Notes: generated from the letters alone by a model not told the origin. Positions 1 to 7,926 are shown, numbered from the stretch's first letter. The stretch is DNA of 64,000 bases from Patescibacteria group bacterium (GCA_023229665.1 JALNYW010000001.1:310001-374000); one strand, 5' to 3'. Numbers and translations are program-made.

Positions 1-108
1 AAGGCAAACACCGGCATTATGCGCCTCTATCCTTCGGCTTAAGTCCTTCGTCTGCCCCACATAAAGACGGCCGTCAGGACTTACTAATACATATACAAAG
101 TAGGCCAT
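1..108 (-). CDS. GIY-YIG nuclease-like protein (3' part outside window)
   Basis: The first 36 codons of a reverse-strand gene begin at an ATG at 106-108 and run off the left edge. The translation contains YFVYVL followed by LYVGQTKDL and RRIEAHN, the pattern at the N-terminus of small stand-alone GIY-YIG endonuclease-like proteins (URI type). These usually have 80-100 residues and may act in DNA repair or recombination. Only the start is visible, so the catalytic Glu cannot be checked. Confidence 0.7.
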   Translation of the reverse strand, partial: MAYFVYVLVSPDGRLYVGQTKDLSRRIEAHNAGVCL

Positions 109-147
109 AAACAAACACGTTCCATTTCTCAACTTTCCCGTCAACAA

Positions 148-174
148 AAATACCCCCGTATTGCGGGGGTATTT
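148..174 (-). terminator. Hairpin terminator after tRNA-Asn
   Basis: An 11-bp stem (AAATACCCCCG / CGGGGGTATTT) with a 5-nt loop lies 3 nt past the encoded CCA end of the tRNA. A T-rich stretch follows on the reverse strand, so it fits a rho-independent terminator for the tRNA. Confidence 0.7.
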
Positions 175-177
175 GTG

Positions 178-252
178 TGGCTCCGAGGCTGGGATTCGAA
201 CCCAGGACCAATGGATTAACAGTCCACTGCTCTACCGCTGAGCTACCTCGGA
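178..252 (-). tRNA. tRNA-Asn (GTT)
   Basis: Read on the reverse strand, the acceptor stem TCCGAGG pairs with CCTCGGA. The D-arm is GCTCAGCGGTAGAGC, the anticodon loop CTGTTAA gives anticodon GTT, the T-arm contains GGTTCGAATCC, and G plus an encoded CCA ends the molecule at 178. All arms pair, so this is a normal 75-nt elongator tRNA for asparagine. Confidence 0.95.
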
Positions 253-271
253 ATAGGATTTGACGCACTCG

Positions 272-317
272 ATGGATTAATCCGCCTTGGCGGACTCTAC
301 CGCTGAGCTACCTCGGA
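272..317 (-). repeat. Partial copy of the tRNA-Asn 5' half
   Basis: Positions 295-317 repeat exactly the 23-bp 5' end (acceptor strand and D-arm) of the tRNA at 230-252, and ATGGATTAA at 272-280 repeats the anticodon-arm flank at 211-219. Between them the anticodon stem is replaced by a short hairpin (TCCGCC, 2-nt loop, GGCGGA). There is no T-arm or 3' acceptor strand, so it cannot fold as a tRNA. It looks like a duplication or recombination relic. Confidence 0.75.
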
Positions 318-478
318 ACATCGGTTCCCTTTTGGAACAGCGGGGGGAGAATAACAAGGTTTTTTGGCTATGGCAAGGCGCGGTCAAGAGACCTCCCTTT
401 CGGCTCCCGAGTATCCAACAGTTGACAAATCCGCTAAAATATGCGAATTATACGCCCCATAACACATCAATCTATTCT

Positions 479-883
479 ATGGCCTATCAGCGCCGCGAAG
501 GAGGTTTCGGAGCCCGCAAGGGTGGAAAGAGTTTTGGTTCAAATAAACCCTGGGAACGCGGCTCTGACGGTCGTCCGGGTGGCAAGACGTTCATGCATAA
601 GGCCGTTTGTGCCAAGTGCGACTCGCCCTGCGAAGTCCCGTTCAAACCGAATGGACGCAAGCCGGTCATGTGCAGCAACTGTTTCGTGCGCGACGACAGC
701 CGCGGTGAACGCGGCGGCGACCGCTTCGGTGGCCGCTCGGAACGTCCTTCGTTCGATCGCCCGTCTTACAACAGCGAGCGTCCGAGCGGTGGCGACAATT
801 CCGCCATACTGAAGACCATCAACGACAAGCTCGACAAGATCATGGAAATTCTGGACGAAGCCTTGGCCGACGAAGTTGAATAA
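479..883 (+). CDS. CxxC-x17-CxxC zinc-ribbon protein, Gly/Arg-rich
   Basis: 134 aa. The N-terminal half is rich in Gly, Arg and Lys. A zinc ribbon follows with CAKC and CSNC separated by exactly 17 residues (about residues 43-67), which defines the CxxC-x17-CxxC domain frequent in Patescibacteria. A second RG-rich stretch (GERGGDRFGG) and an acidic C-terminal helix (about 110-134) complete it. The composition suggests an RNA- or DNA-binding zinc protein, but no reaction is known. ATG 479 is chosen because the motif architecture starts there and the longer upstream frame overlaps tRNA-derived sequence. A TTGACA box lies at 422-427, and the gene is followed at once by a terminator. Confidence 0.85.
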   Translation: MAYQRREGGFGARKGGKSFGSNKPWERGSDGRPGGKTFMHKAVCAKCDSPCEVPFKPNGRKPVMCSNCFVRDDSRGERGGDRFGGRSERPSFDRPSYNSERPSGGDNSAILKTINDKLDKIMEILDEALADEVE

Positions 884-890
884 AAAAGAG

Positions 891-917
891 CACTCCCTTC
901 GGGGAGTGTTTTTTTTG
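891..917 (+). terminator. Rho-independent terminator
   Basis: CACTCCC and GGGAGTG form a 7-bp stem closed by a TTCG tetraloop and followed by nine T residues, directly after the stop of the zinc-ribbon gene. Confidence 0.9.
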
Positions 918-938
918 ATGAAAAAAAGACCGCTGAGT

Positions 939-2060
939 TCAGCGGTCGTAGCGGACGGACCAATGGATGGCCCGGCCTGCGTAGAACGGGATAATGGGAT
1001 CGGTCAGACGATCGCCCGGAGGCGGCGGATCGGTCTTGGCATCCTCATCCACTTCGGCGGAAGGATCACGCACCGGCTCCATCAGAGCAGGTTCGCTCCT
1101 GGGATCAAGCACGTGGAACGGTTCTGCCACCACCTCGCTCACCCGCTTCTCTTCCGGGAGCCGGTAATAGGCCGGCCCATAGGACGAAACGAAGGAGCTC
1201 AAGTTGTTGGACCGGCTCGCGTTGGCGAATTCCTGCGCCAGAAGCTTGAGCGCGATTGGCGCCGTGTAGATTCCATAGGAACCTTCCGGCTTCGACTTGG
1301 CGCTCAGCTGATGCGGAGCGCTATCCGACCCGAAGAAGATGCGCGGGCTGTTACCCTGGAACACCGCTTCGCGCAGGGCGCTGCGGTCACGCGCGCTCTT
1401 GGCAACGGGCATGCACAGGTTGAGATGATTGCCCATCACATCATCGTCGGTGAGGACGAGATGGTGCGCCGTCACCGATCCGGCGACGTTGTCGGACTCA
1501 CTGACGACCTGGAGTCCGTAGGCGGTGGACACATGCTCGATCACGAAGCGCAGCTTGGGGAAGCGCTCCGGCAACCGCGAATCCACGAAGAGCTTCAGGA
1601 ACTCGTGTTCCCGTCGCGCCTTGATGTGCTTCGGATGCTCCGCGTGGATGCACATCACCATCCCCGCCTCCTCGAGCGCCGCGAACCAATCGCTCTGCGC
1701 CAGGAAGAATTCGGGGACCAGCCCATCATCGGAATTGGTGGTTCCGTGCTTCGGGTAGAACTTGGCCGCGACGGCGCCAGCCTTCCCTGCCGCGAGAATG
1801 ACCTCGGGCGTGGTCTGCTGGGTGAGATAAATAGTCATGAGCGGCTCGAAGCCATGCGGTGCGCACTCGAGGATCTCCTCGCGGTACGCGCGCACGGTAT
1901 CGGCGTTCCAGACCGCCGGCTTGGTATTGGGCATGACGATGGCACGACCGAAGTCGCGCGCCGTTGCCGGCAGCACGTGCTTCAAGATCCTGCCCTGGCG
2001 GAGATGCACGTGGGCGTCGAATGGCATCGGAAGAACCGTGCCGGCTCTCATATCCTTCAT
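939..2060 (-). CDS. pyrC: Dihydroorotase, homodimeric class II
   Basis: 373 aa. Converts N-carbamoyl-L-aspartate to L-dihydroorotate in de novo pyrimidine synthesis. Metal-site residues expected of the amidohydrolase fold are visible: HVH (H17, H19), carboxylysine K100 in AAKFYPK, H139 in CIHAEH, H176 in VIEHVST, and D246 in FFGSDSAPH. The C-terminus IPFYAGRAIHWSV matches the E. coli PyrC type. A Pro/Asp-rich insertion (about 315-350) precedes it. GGGGG lies upstream of ATG 2060. The gene is monocistronic and uses GAG/GAC/CTC codons heavily, unlike neighbouring dnaG and rpoD. pyrG lies 23 kb away and no other pyr gene is adjacent. Confidence 0.95.
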   Translation of the reverse strand: MKDMRAGTVLPMPFDAHVHLRQGRILKHVLPATARDFGRAIVMPNTKPAVWNADTVRAYREEILECAPHGFEPLMTIYLTQQTTPEVILAAGKAGAVAAKFYPKHGTTNSDDGLVPEFFLAQSDWFAALEEAGMVMCIHAEHPKHIKARREHEFLKLFVDSRLPERFPKLRFVIEHVSTAYGLQVVSESDNVAGSVTAHHLVLTDDDVMGNHLNLCMPVAKSARDRSALREAVFQGNSPRIFFGSDSAPHQLSAKSKPEGSYGIYTAPIALKLLAQEFANASRSNNLSSFVSSYGPAYYRLPEEKRVSEVVAEPFHVLDPRSEPALMEPVRDPSAEVDEDAKTDPPPPGDRLTDPIIPFYAGRAIHWSVRYDR

Positions 2061-2151
2061 CGGAACCCCCTTTGTGAGTGTGCGTCCCGACGATATATCG
2101 GGCCGTCGTGAGCCTCGCTCAAGATACCCAAAAAGTCAACCGTTCTGACTG

Positions 2152-2178
2152 AAAAACCGCCCTGATCAGGCGGTTTTT
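2152..2178 (-). terminator. Hairpin terminator overlapping a gene end
   Basis: AAAAACCGCC and GGCGGTTTTT form a 10-bp stem around a 7-nt loop that contains the stop codon of the upstream reverse gene. A-runs and T-runs on both sides would let it work in either direction. Confidence 0.85.
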
Positions 2179-2675
2179 CGTAACCATGCTTCGACGGCTT
2201 GGAAGCTTTTTGGCAGCCGTTCCGGAAAGTCTTCATCCGCAAGATGCAGACCGATATCTCCGGAAAAATCCGCGAGGAACTTGTCGTGATCGGCGACATA
2301 CTGATCCAACACTTTGCGCGACTCATGGTAGGACTTCGCTTCATACAGTTCGGCCAGACGCTCCTTGCTCAGGTCCATGCTGATCATAAAGTAATCGAAA
2401 CCGTGTTCGATCAAGCTGGTTTTAAGCCGCGTCCATGTACGATCTACGCTTGCGTCCAAAATGAACGGACGTTGGTTCTGGATGAACTCACCGATGCGCT
2501 GATCACGACGTTTTTCATACTCGCCTTCGCGCAGCTCTCCAAAATCTTCCTTTACCTCCGTCCGGATTACATCATTATTGTGAATCGGCAACCCGAGCTT
2601 GAGGCTCAGGTAATGAGCGATCGGCGTTTTCGAACTGCCGATCGCTCCCGCAAAGCATATGCAATACGGCTTCAT
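2166..2675 (-). CDS. P-loop kinase-like protein (AAA_33 type)
   Basis: 169 aa. The N-terminal strand CICFAG leads into GAIGSSKT (residues 10-17), a Walker A variant in which Ser replaces the usual Gly before Lys. The overall plan, a P-loop followed by a short D/R-containing segment (NNDVIRTEV) and a strand FILDAS, resembles small AAA_33 or zeta-toxin-like phosphotransferases acting on metabolites or RNA ends. Substrate is unknown. It starts 5 nt after the rpoD stop and so probably ends a dnaG-rpoD-kinase operon. The stop codon lies inside the terminator loop. Confidence 0.65.
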   Translation of the reverse strand: MKPYCICFAGAIGSSKTPIAHYLSLKLGLPIHNNDVIRTEVKEDFGELREGEYEKRRDQRIGEFIQNQRPFILDASVDRTWTRLKTSLIEHGFDYFMISMDLSKERLAELYEAKSYHESRKVLDQYVADHDKFLADFSGDIGLHLADEDFPERLPKSFQAVEAWLRKTA

Positions 2676-2680
2676 ACGGA

Positions 2681-3952
2681 TTAGTAATCCGCGAGTTTCT
2701 TGATAAGCGGATGTTGCTGAATCTTTTCCAGCGCCTTGGCTTCAATCTGGCGAATACGTTCGCGCGTCACGTCGAATTCCTTACCCACTTCTTCGAGCGT
2801 ATGGCTGACGCCGTCGGTCAAGCCGAAGCGCATCTCCAAAATCTTTTGCTCGCGCGGATTCAAGTCCTTCACGATTTCATCCACGTAATCCTTCAAAAGC
2901 TGAAGCGCGGCCGAACGGTCCGGCGTGACGTTCTTCACGTCTTCGATGAAGTCTTCAAGCGTGGAGTCTTCGTCGTCATCACCAACGGAAGTTTCAAGTG
3001 ACACGGTGTCCTGCGAAATCTTGATGATGTGGCGCACCTTATCAACTTCCTGGCCCATTTCGGCGGCAATTTCTTCCGGCAACGGTTCGCGGCCGAGCTC
3101 TTGGATCAATTCACGCTCCACCTGCTGGAATTTATTGATGGTTTCTACCATGTGTACCGGAATACGAATGGTACGACTCTGGTCGGCCAAAGCGCGCGTA
3201 ATGGCTTGGCGGATCCACCACGTGGCATAGGTGGAGAATTTGAAACCCTTTCGGTATTCGAATTTCTTCACGGCGCGGAACAAACCGATATTCCCCTCTT
3301 GGATCAGGTCCAAAAGCGAAAGCGATTTGCCCGTGAACTTCTTGGCGATGGAAACCACAAGACGCAAGTTCGCTTCGATCAAAGCCTTCTCAGCTTCCTT
3401 GTCGTTCTTTTCTTTGCGTTTGGCGAGCGCGACTTCTTCTTCACCGGTCAACAACGGAATCTTCCCGATTTCACGCAAGTACATCTGGATGGAGTCGGCG
3501 CTCAGATCGAGCGGATCCACCTTGCCGCGGCGTTCATCAACGCTATGAAGGCCCGTCATGATGTCATGGCGTTCCTTGGTGCGCCCTAGAATGCCTTCCT
3601 TCTGTTCAATCACGTTGATACCGGCGGCATCCAAACGATCGATAAAGCCTTCATACAATTCAACGTAATCTTCGACTTCCGGGAACGCGTACAAGACTTC
3701 ATTTTCCGTGAGGAATCCGCGTGCTTTCGCCTTGCTGAAAAGACGGTCAACAGCCTCCTGCGGCGGAGGGAGAGACTTCTGATAAACGACGCGCTGTTTC
3801 GGTTGCTGCTTGCCCTGGGGCTTTTTCCCTTTCGGTAATTTCTTCTGTCCCGGTTTTGATTTGGGAGCAGCGTACTTCTTCGCCGATTTCGTCGGCGCGA
3901 ATTTCTTTTTTTTCATCTGGGTCGGTTTGCGGGTGGATTTGAGTTTTGGCAT
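2681..3952 (-). CDS. rpoD: Primary RNA polymerase sigma factor (sigma-70 / SigA)
   Basis: 423 aa. Recognises promoters for core RNA polymerase. Visible parts: a lysine/proline-rich N-terminal tail (about 1-60), a reduced region 1.1 (VDRLFSKAKARGFL), region 1.2 (SIQMYLREIGKIPLL), region 2 with NLRLVVSIAKKF, DLIQEGNIGLFRAV and FSTYATWWIRQAI, region 3, and region 4 ending in the helix-turn-helix EEVGKEFDVTRERIRQIEAK. The spacing and sequence match housekeeping sigma factors. It lies 68 nt downstream of dnaG, the classic macromolecular-synthesis arrangement without rpsU. The strongly basic tail is unusual and could contact DNA (inference). Confidence 0.95.
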   Translation of the reverse strand: MPKLKSTRKPTQMKKKKFAPTKSAKKYAAPKSKPGQKKLPKGKKPQGKQQPKQRVVYQKSLPPPQEAVDRLFSKAKARGFLTENEVLYAFPEVEDYVELYEGFIDRLDAAGINVIEQKEGILGRTKERHDIMTGLHSVDERRGKVDPLDLSADSIQMYLREIGKIPLLTGEEEVALAKRKEKNDKEAEKALIEANLRLVVSIAKKFTGKSLSLLDLIQEGNIGLFRAVKKFEYRKGFKFSTYATWWIRQAITRALADQSRTIRIPVHMVETINKFQQVERELIQELGREPLPEEIAAEMGQEVDKVRHIIKISQDTVSLETSVGDDDEDSTLEDFIEDVKNVTPDRSAALQLLKDYVDEIVKDLNPREQKILEMRFGLTDGVSHTLEEVGKEFDVTRERIRQIEAKALEKIQQHPLIKKLADY

Positions 3953-4020
3953 AGGAGCCGGTCACTGGTTATGGAACCAAGCAACGAGCGGGTCTTCCGA
4001 TGGAGGCCGGAAGGGCTGAT

Positions 4021-5814
4021 CTATGTCAGCGCATTGAATTGCGAAAGAAGCTCGGCGATTCGTGCCTGGTCCCCCAGGCGCTCGGCTTCCCGCATCTGTT
4101 GTTCCAGACGTTCGCGCTCTCGTTTCTTGCGTTGCAAGCGGAGCTGCGATACGCCCGTCTTCAGTTCTCGCTTGAGCTGTTCAAGCGTCCACCCCTGAAA
4201 TTCCCGTTCAGCCAGGAAGGCCGAACTGTCATATATCTTCGCCTCGACCGGACCCAGGGAGGCCGGCGGACGGACGGCTTGTCCCGCCGCTAAAGGGTCG
4301 GGAGCCATTTCCCCAGCAGCATACGCATTTCGGACGGCTTCGTAAAGCCCACGGGCTTCCGGGTGCTCAAAATCATCCACAGCCAGGAGCTCCTCCTCCA
4401 TCCCCTGTTTCAGGAGCTCAAATCTCACCAAAAGATTGGCCAGGACCCGTTCTTCAAACTGATTCATCTTACTCACCTCTTCTTTTTCCTCTTCCTTCGC
4501 CGCTTCCGGCGCTCTCGACGCGCCGATCTCCTGTTTTTTGATGCCCTGCAGCGCTTCACGCAATGCCCCTTCACTTGCATCCAGGTCTTTTGCGAGCTTC
4601 TTCACCCAGTGGTCACGCTCAACCGGATCAACGATGCGTTTTATTTCCGTAAGGATATCCCGCGCGATCAATTTCTTATCTTCCGGTTTTTCCGGATGGC
4701 GATTCCTGAACGCATTCCGATACACCCAATCCATAATGCCAACCGCGTTCTTGATGGCATCACGCCAAAGCTGCGGATCTTTTCTCACCGCTTCATCGGG
4801 ATCTTTTCCGGCTTCCGGCGGCAACGTAATAATCTTGATATTAAAATCCTGCGCGCGGGCCAAATCCAATCCGCGAATCGTCGCCGCATTCCCCGCATTG
4901 TCCTGATCGAATGCGATCGCAAGATTCGTGGTGAAACGTTTCAATAAACCAAGCTGCTCGGCCGTCAAAGCCGTTCCGCTTGATGCGACCACATTCAAAA
5001 CGCTGAATTGATGCGAACCGACCACATCCATATTCCCCTCAACAATCACCGCCAAATCCTCACGCCGGATTTCCCCTTTGGCCTTATCCAATCCATACAA
5101 AACGGCTGACTTACGATACGCCGAAGTTTCGGGCGTATTCACGTACTTCGCCTCTTTTTTATCATCAGATAAGATACGGCCGGTAAATCCGACGATATTG
5201 CCGTGCACATCCGCAATGGGAAACATCACGCGATTGCGAAAACGGTCATACACGCCAGGGCCGCGTTCGCTTTTCGCCACCACACCCGCCTGCAACATAT
5301 CCTGTTCAGACACGCCCTTCGCGGCCAAAGCTTTGCTCAACGCGTCCCAGCTCTCGGGAGCAAATCCGATACCAAATAAATCCAGAGTCAAGTCATCCAA
5401 ACCTCTCTTCTTCACATAGGCTCGTGCGGCTTCAGCTTCCGGCGCGCGCTCCAAAGTCGCCTTGAAAAACTTCATCGCCAGCTCATTCACTTCATGCGTC
5501 CGCTTCTTCATCGAAGCTTTTTCGCCATCAAACGCCGGAAGCGTCACACCGGCCTTCTGCGCGAGCAACTCCAAAGCCTCGCGGAACTCCATGCCCTCCA
5601 TTTTCATCACGAACGAAATGAGGTCGCCGCCCTGGTCACAACCGAAACAATGCCAGGTTTGGCGTGGCCTGGAGACATAAAAAGACGGAGTGCGTTCCTG
5701 ATGGAATGGACAATTTGCCTTAAACGCGCCCGAACCGCCGGGCTTGACCGGGATGTATTCGCTTACGATATCCACGATATCGAGGCGGCCTTTGATATCG
5801 GCTACGGCATCCAT
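4021..5814 (-). CDS. dnaG: DNA primase
   Basis: 597 aa. Makes RNA primers for replication with the DnaB helicase. The CHC2 zinc site is visible as CPFH (C35, H38) and CFGC (C56, C59). The catalytic core has a toprim domain with VIVEGNMDVVGS and AFDQDNAG. The C-terminal part is rich in Glu/Lys/Arg and ends in a predicted coiled coil. The start MDAVADIKGRL matches DnaG N-termini; the frame stays open upstream but that stretch overlaps another gene and a terminator. A promoter 6 nt upstream suggests a leaderless message. rpoD follows in the same direction. Confidence 0.95.
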   Translation of the reverse strand: MDAVADIKGRLDIVDIVSEYIPVKPGGSGAFKANCPFHQERTPSFYVSRPRQTWHCFGCDQGGDLISFVMKMEGMEFREALELLAQKAGVTLPAFDGEKASMKKRTHEVNELAMKFFKATLERAPEAEAARAYVKKRGLDDLTLDLFGIGFAPESWDALSKALAAKGVSEQDMLQAGVVAKSERGPGVYDRFRNRVMFPIADVHGNIVGFTGRILSDDKKEAKYVNTPETSAYRKSAVLYGLDKAKGEIRREDLAVIVEGNMDVVGSHQFSVLNVVASSGTALTAEQLGLLKRFTTNLAIAFDQDNAGNAATIRGLDLARAQDFNIKIITLPPEAGKDPDEAVRKDPQLWRDAIKNAVGIMDWVYRNAFRNRHPEKPEDKKLIARDILTEIKRIVDPVERDHWVKKLAKDLDASEGALREALQGIKKQEIGASRAPEAAKEEEKEEVSKMNQFEERVLANLLVRFELLKQGMEEELLAVDDFEHPEARGLYEAVRNAYAAGEMAPDPLAAGQAVRPPASLGPVEAKIYDSSAFLAEREFQGWTLEQLKRELKTGVSQLRLQRKKRERERLEQQMREAERLGDQARIAELLSQFNALT

Positions 5815-5820
5815 GGCCGT

Positions 5821-5849
5821 ATCTAATCTTAATTGCGGTGCTTTGTCAT
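5821..5849 (-). promoter_or_regulatory. Predicted dnaG promoter
   Basis: ATGACA, a 17-nt spacer and TTAGAT read on the reverse strand. The -10 box ends 6 nt before the dnaG ATG at 5814, so transcription should begin at or next to the start codon. Confidence 0.55.
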
Positions 5850-5858
5850 TCCCCACGG

Positions 5859-5901
5859 AAAATAAAAGAGCCACGCGCGGAGCGGATGCTCTTTGCGTGG
5901 C
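5859..5901 (-). terminator. Hairpin terminator
   Basis: GCCACGC (5895-5901 on the reverse strand) pairs with GCGTGGC (5870-5876) around an 18-nt loop and is followed by TCTTTTATTTT. It closes the single-gene unit at 5919-6563, just upstream of the dnaG promoter. Confidence 0.75.
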
Positions 5902-5918
5902 CTGATGCCTGAGGAGTT

Positions 5919-6563
5919 CTAGGGGTCCAGTGGGAGGATGGTGTCCCCGCCGACGTGGTCGGGACGGAAGAACACCAGCTGTCTCGGCTCGATCTCGCCG
6001 TTCACGTGGAACGGGCGGATGACGTCGCCTTCGAGCAAACCCAGATCCTGTCCGATACCCATGCCGAGGATGCGGATCGCGATCTCGGATCGGTTGTTGA
6101 AGTCGACCTTGTAGGCCAGGTCGAGATGGAACAGGTTCGTCCTCGGCGCCGGATGGGCGACGTCGCTCACCGCGACCATCATCCCCTGCGCCTTCTCGCC
6201 GATCTTGGCGAGGTGGAGCTTGGCGCCGTTGACCTTCTCGCGCTCGACGGCCGGAAGCCAGCCGATGGCGGTGTCCGGCGCGAACTGGAAGGGCACGACC
6301 TCGCGGAACCCCGCCAGCATGAGCGGCCAGTACTCGCGGATCGCCTCCAGGGCGTTCTCGCAGAAGGGCTCCAGGAAGAGCGGGTCTTCGACCATCTCTT
6401 CCGGCGTGTTGTAGCGGCAGGAGTTGCCCGCGCGGGCCAACTCCTTTCCGCGGAAGCACGTCGTCCGCAAGGCCTTCACGACCTCCGACGGGATGATGAG
6501 CTTGGTGCTGATGCCGAGACTTGCCAGCGCAGCAATCGTCAGACTCTTGATGATGGACGGCAT
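5919..6563 (-). CDS. Orphan protein, 214 aa, unknown
   Basis: Not recognised. A mildly hydrophobic N-terminal segment (about 4-25) is followed by a soluble region containing CFRG and NSC cysteines, a segment with FAPDTAIGWLPAVE and a C-terminal part rich in aliphatic residues (GMGIGQDLGLLEGD). No catalytic motif is evident. It has a very clear promoter (TTGACA-17-TATAGT), AGGAGG about 7 nt before ATG 6563 and its own terminator, so it is a well-defined monocistronic unit. GAG/GAC/CTC codons dominate, in contrast with dnaG. A weak signal anchor is possible. Confidence 0.8.
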   Translation of the reverse strand: MPSIIKSLTIAALASLGISTKLIIPSEVVKALRTTCFRGKELARAGNSCRYNTPEEMVEDPLFLEPFCENALEAIREYWPLMLAGFREVVPFQFAPDTAIGWLPAVEREKVNGAKLHLAKIGEKAQGMMVAVSDVAHPAPRTNLFHLDLAYKVDFNNRSEIAIRILGMGIGQDLGLLEGDVIRPFHVNGEIEPRQLVFFRPDHVGGDTILPLDP

Positions 6564-6645
6564 GGCCCACCTCCTTCTTCTGGTTGTTCAGGAACGAAAG
6601 TTTTGCTCGCCACGACGAACAGGCGTTCGCCAGCGACGACTTCGC

Positions 6646-6674
6646 ACTATAGCAAAAAACGCCTTATTTGTCAA
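6646..6674 (-). promoter_or_regulatory. Strong sigma-70 promoter for the 5919-6563 gene
   Basis: Reverse strand TTGACA (6669-6674), 17-nt spacer ending in TGC, TATAGT (6646-6651). It is among the best matches to the sigma-70 consensus in the window and has an extended -10. The leader is about 75 nt and carries AGGAGG. Confidence 0.85.
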
Positions 6675-6781
6675 GAATTAGGCGTTTTCTAGGGCTTTTA
6701 TTCGATTATTCCATGATTGACAATTCCCCTTTTTTATGATCTGAATGTACCTGTCAGGCGTTCTTTCACCAGGAGTTAGAT

Positions 6782-7468
6782 ATGACCCGCAGTGCAATGG
6801 AAGTGGTAGATGGTCTCGCTCGCGATGGCACCAGCCTCGCGGTCAGCGTCGTCGGCGGTCTCTTCATCGCCGAGCAGATCGGCAACGCCATGCTCCGGAA
6901 CGACGAGCGGCGCGCCGAAGAAGACAAGATCAGGCAGCCCCTGGGCTTCGGCTGCTACCTCAGCGCGGAGGGCTCGATCCTCCGCGGAGAGATCGAGAAC
7001 AACGTCATCTGGTTCCAGTACCGGGGAGTCCGGATGTCCGCGAAGATCGAGGACATCCGGGGCATCCATCGGCCCGGGGAGAAGCCCACCTGCACGGTCT
7101 CGCTGGCCGACGGATCCCGCTTCACCGACGTCTGGCTGCTCTCCAACGTCGTGATCCAGACGGCGGCAGGCGACGTCAAGATCGACGGGAGCACCGCGAG
7201 CAAGTGGCGCGAGCTCTACGGCGTCCGCCTCGACGAACGACGCCAGGTCGAGGCGAAGCGCCAAGAGCACCGCAGGGCGCAACTGAGAGTCTTCGCCGCA
7301 GAACAAGCGGCGAGACGCAGAGCACAGCAGCAGTCCAGCGCCGTCACCGAGCTGGCGAACGCGAGAAAGGACCGCAGCTGGCTCATCGTCCCCGTGCTCG
7401 AAGCGGCGTTCGCCGTGTTCGCTTTCACCACCACCGGCCTGTACATCTGGTCGCAGCTCCACCTGTAG
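6782..7468 (+). CDS. Orphan protein with C-terminal membrane anchor, 228 aa
   Basis: Not recognised. Residues 1-40 are a moderately hydrophobic helix region, 50-135 look like a beta-rich domain (YLSAEGSILRGEIENN, VSLADGSRFTDVWLLS), 150-195 form a charged Arg/Glu/Gln coiled coil, and 202-224 are a hydrophobic segment (LIVPVLEAAFAVFAFTTTG) near the C-terminus, as in tail-anchored proteins. AGGAG precedes ATG 6782. TTGACA (6717-6722) and TATGAT (6735-6740) occur upstream but only 12 nt apart, so the promoter is uncertain. Monocistronic, GAG/CTC-rich, followed by a strong terminator. Confidence 0.8.
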   Translation: MTRSAMEVVDGLARDGTSLAVSVVGGLFIAEQIGNAMLRNDERRAEEDKIRQPLGFGCYLSAEGSILRGEIENNVIWFQYRGVRMSAKIEDIRGIHRPGEKPTCTVSLADGSRFTDVWLLSNVVIQTAAGDVKIDGSTASKWRELYGVRLDERRQVEAKRQEHRRAQLRVFAAEQAARRRAQQQSSAVTELANARKDRSWLIVPVLEAAFAVFAFTTTGLYIWSQLHL

Positions 7469-7488
7469 CGCCTCGCGCGCTACGCAAA

Positions 7489-7515
7489 GCCACCCTCCTC
7501 GGGTGGCCTTTTTCT
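7489..7515 (+). terminator. Rho-independent terminator
   Basis: GCCACCC and GGGTGGC with a TCCTC loop, followed by CTTTTTCTTT, 20 nt after the stop of the 6782 gene. Confidence 0.85.
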
Positions 7516-7527
7516 TTCTTCAAAAAT

Positions 7528-7926
7528 TTATTTCGCGTTCGTGTCCGGCTGATGAATGCCGAAGATATTCCCTTCCGTATCTTTGTAATACCCCTGCCAA
7601 GCCATGCCCGGAATGGCGAATTTCGGAAGCGCGAGGGTTCCGCCGTTGGCGAGAATCTGTTTTTCACTTTCGTCGTAGTTCTCAACCTGCAACGTACAAA
7701 CATAGCCGAACACGGGCGCATTCTCGGTCGGACGCGGCCCTTTCCGTTCCACAAAACCGCCATTGATGCCTGGCTCTTCCTTGAGACCGGTTTCTATAGC
7801 CCAGTAGGTCGTTCCATCAGGCATCGGATACGGAATAATCTTCCATCCAAAAACCTTGGTGTAAAAATCCTTGCAACGCTCGATATTGTCGGCGTGAATT
7901 TCAAAGTGAACTACGCGTGAGGGCAT
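7528..7926 (-). CDS. VOC-family (glyoxalase-like) protein
   Basis: 132 aa. The start VVHFEIHADNIERCKDFYTKVFGWK is typical of vicinal-oxygen-chelate proteins: a metal-binding His in the first strand (about residue 7), then a helix and FYTKVFGW. The second half has GYYKDTEGNIFGIHQPD, where Glu/His of the second repeat are found. Such proteins bind a divalent metal and act in glyoxalase, dioxygenase or resistance reactions; the substrate cannot be told. It starts 1 nt after the preceding lipoprotein gene and is probably the last gene of the uvrB operon. Confidence 0.85.
   Translation of the reverse strand: MPSRVVHFEIHADNIERCKDFYTKVFGWKIIPYPMPDGTTYWAIETGLKEEPGINGGFVERKGPRPTENAPVFGYVCTLQVENYDESEKQILANGGTLALPKFAIPGMAWQGYYKDTEGNIFGIHQPDTNAK

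Noticed and set aside
876..2111. Long forward frame (411 codons) opposite pyrC
   Set aside because: It mirrors a well-conserved dihydroorotase on the other strand, is Arg/His rich as expected of an antisense frame, and has no family motif.
2111..2139. TTGACT-17-GAGGCT as the pyrC promoter
   Set aside because: The -35 is acceptable, but the -10 matches the consensus too poorly to list.
5815..6570. Reverse frame extension upstream of dnaG (about 250 codons)
   Set aside because: It runs through a terminator and the opposite-frame 5919 gene; DnaG starts at MDAVADIKG with a promoter just upstream.
6717..6740. TTGACA and TATGAT as the promoter of the 6782 gene
   Set aside because: Spacing is only 12 nt, too short for one sigma-70 promoter; noted but not listed as a feature.
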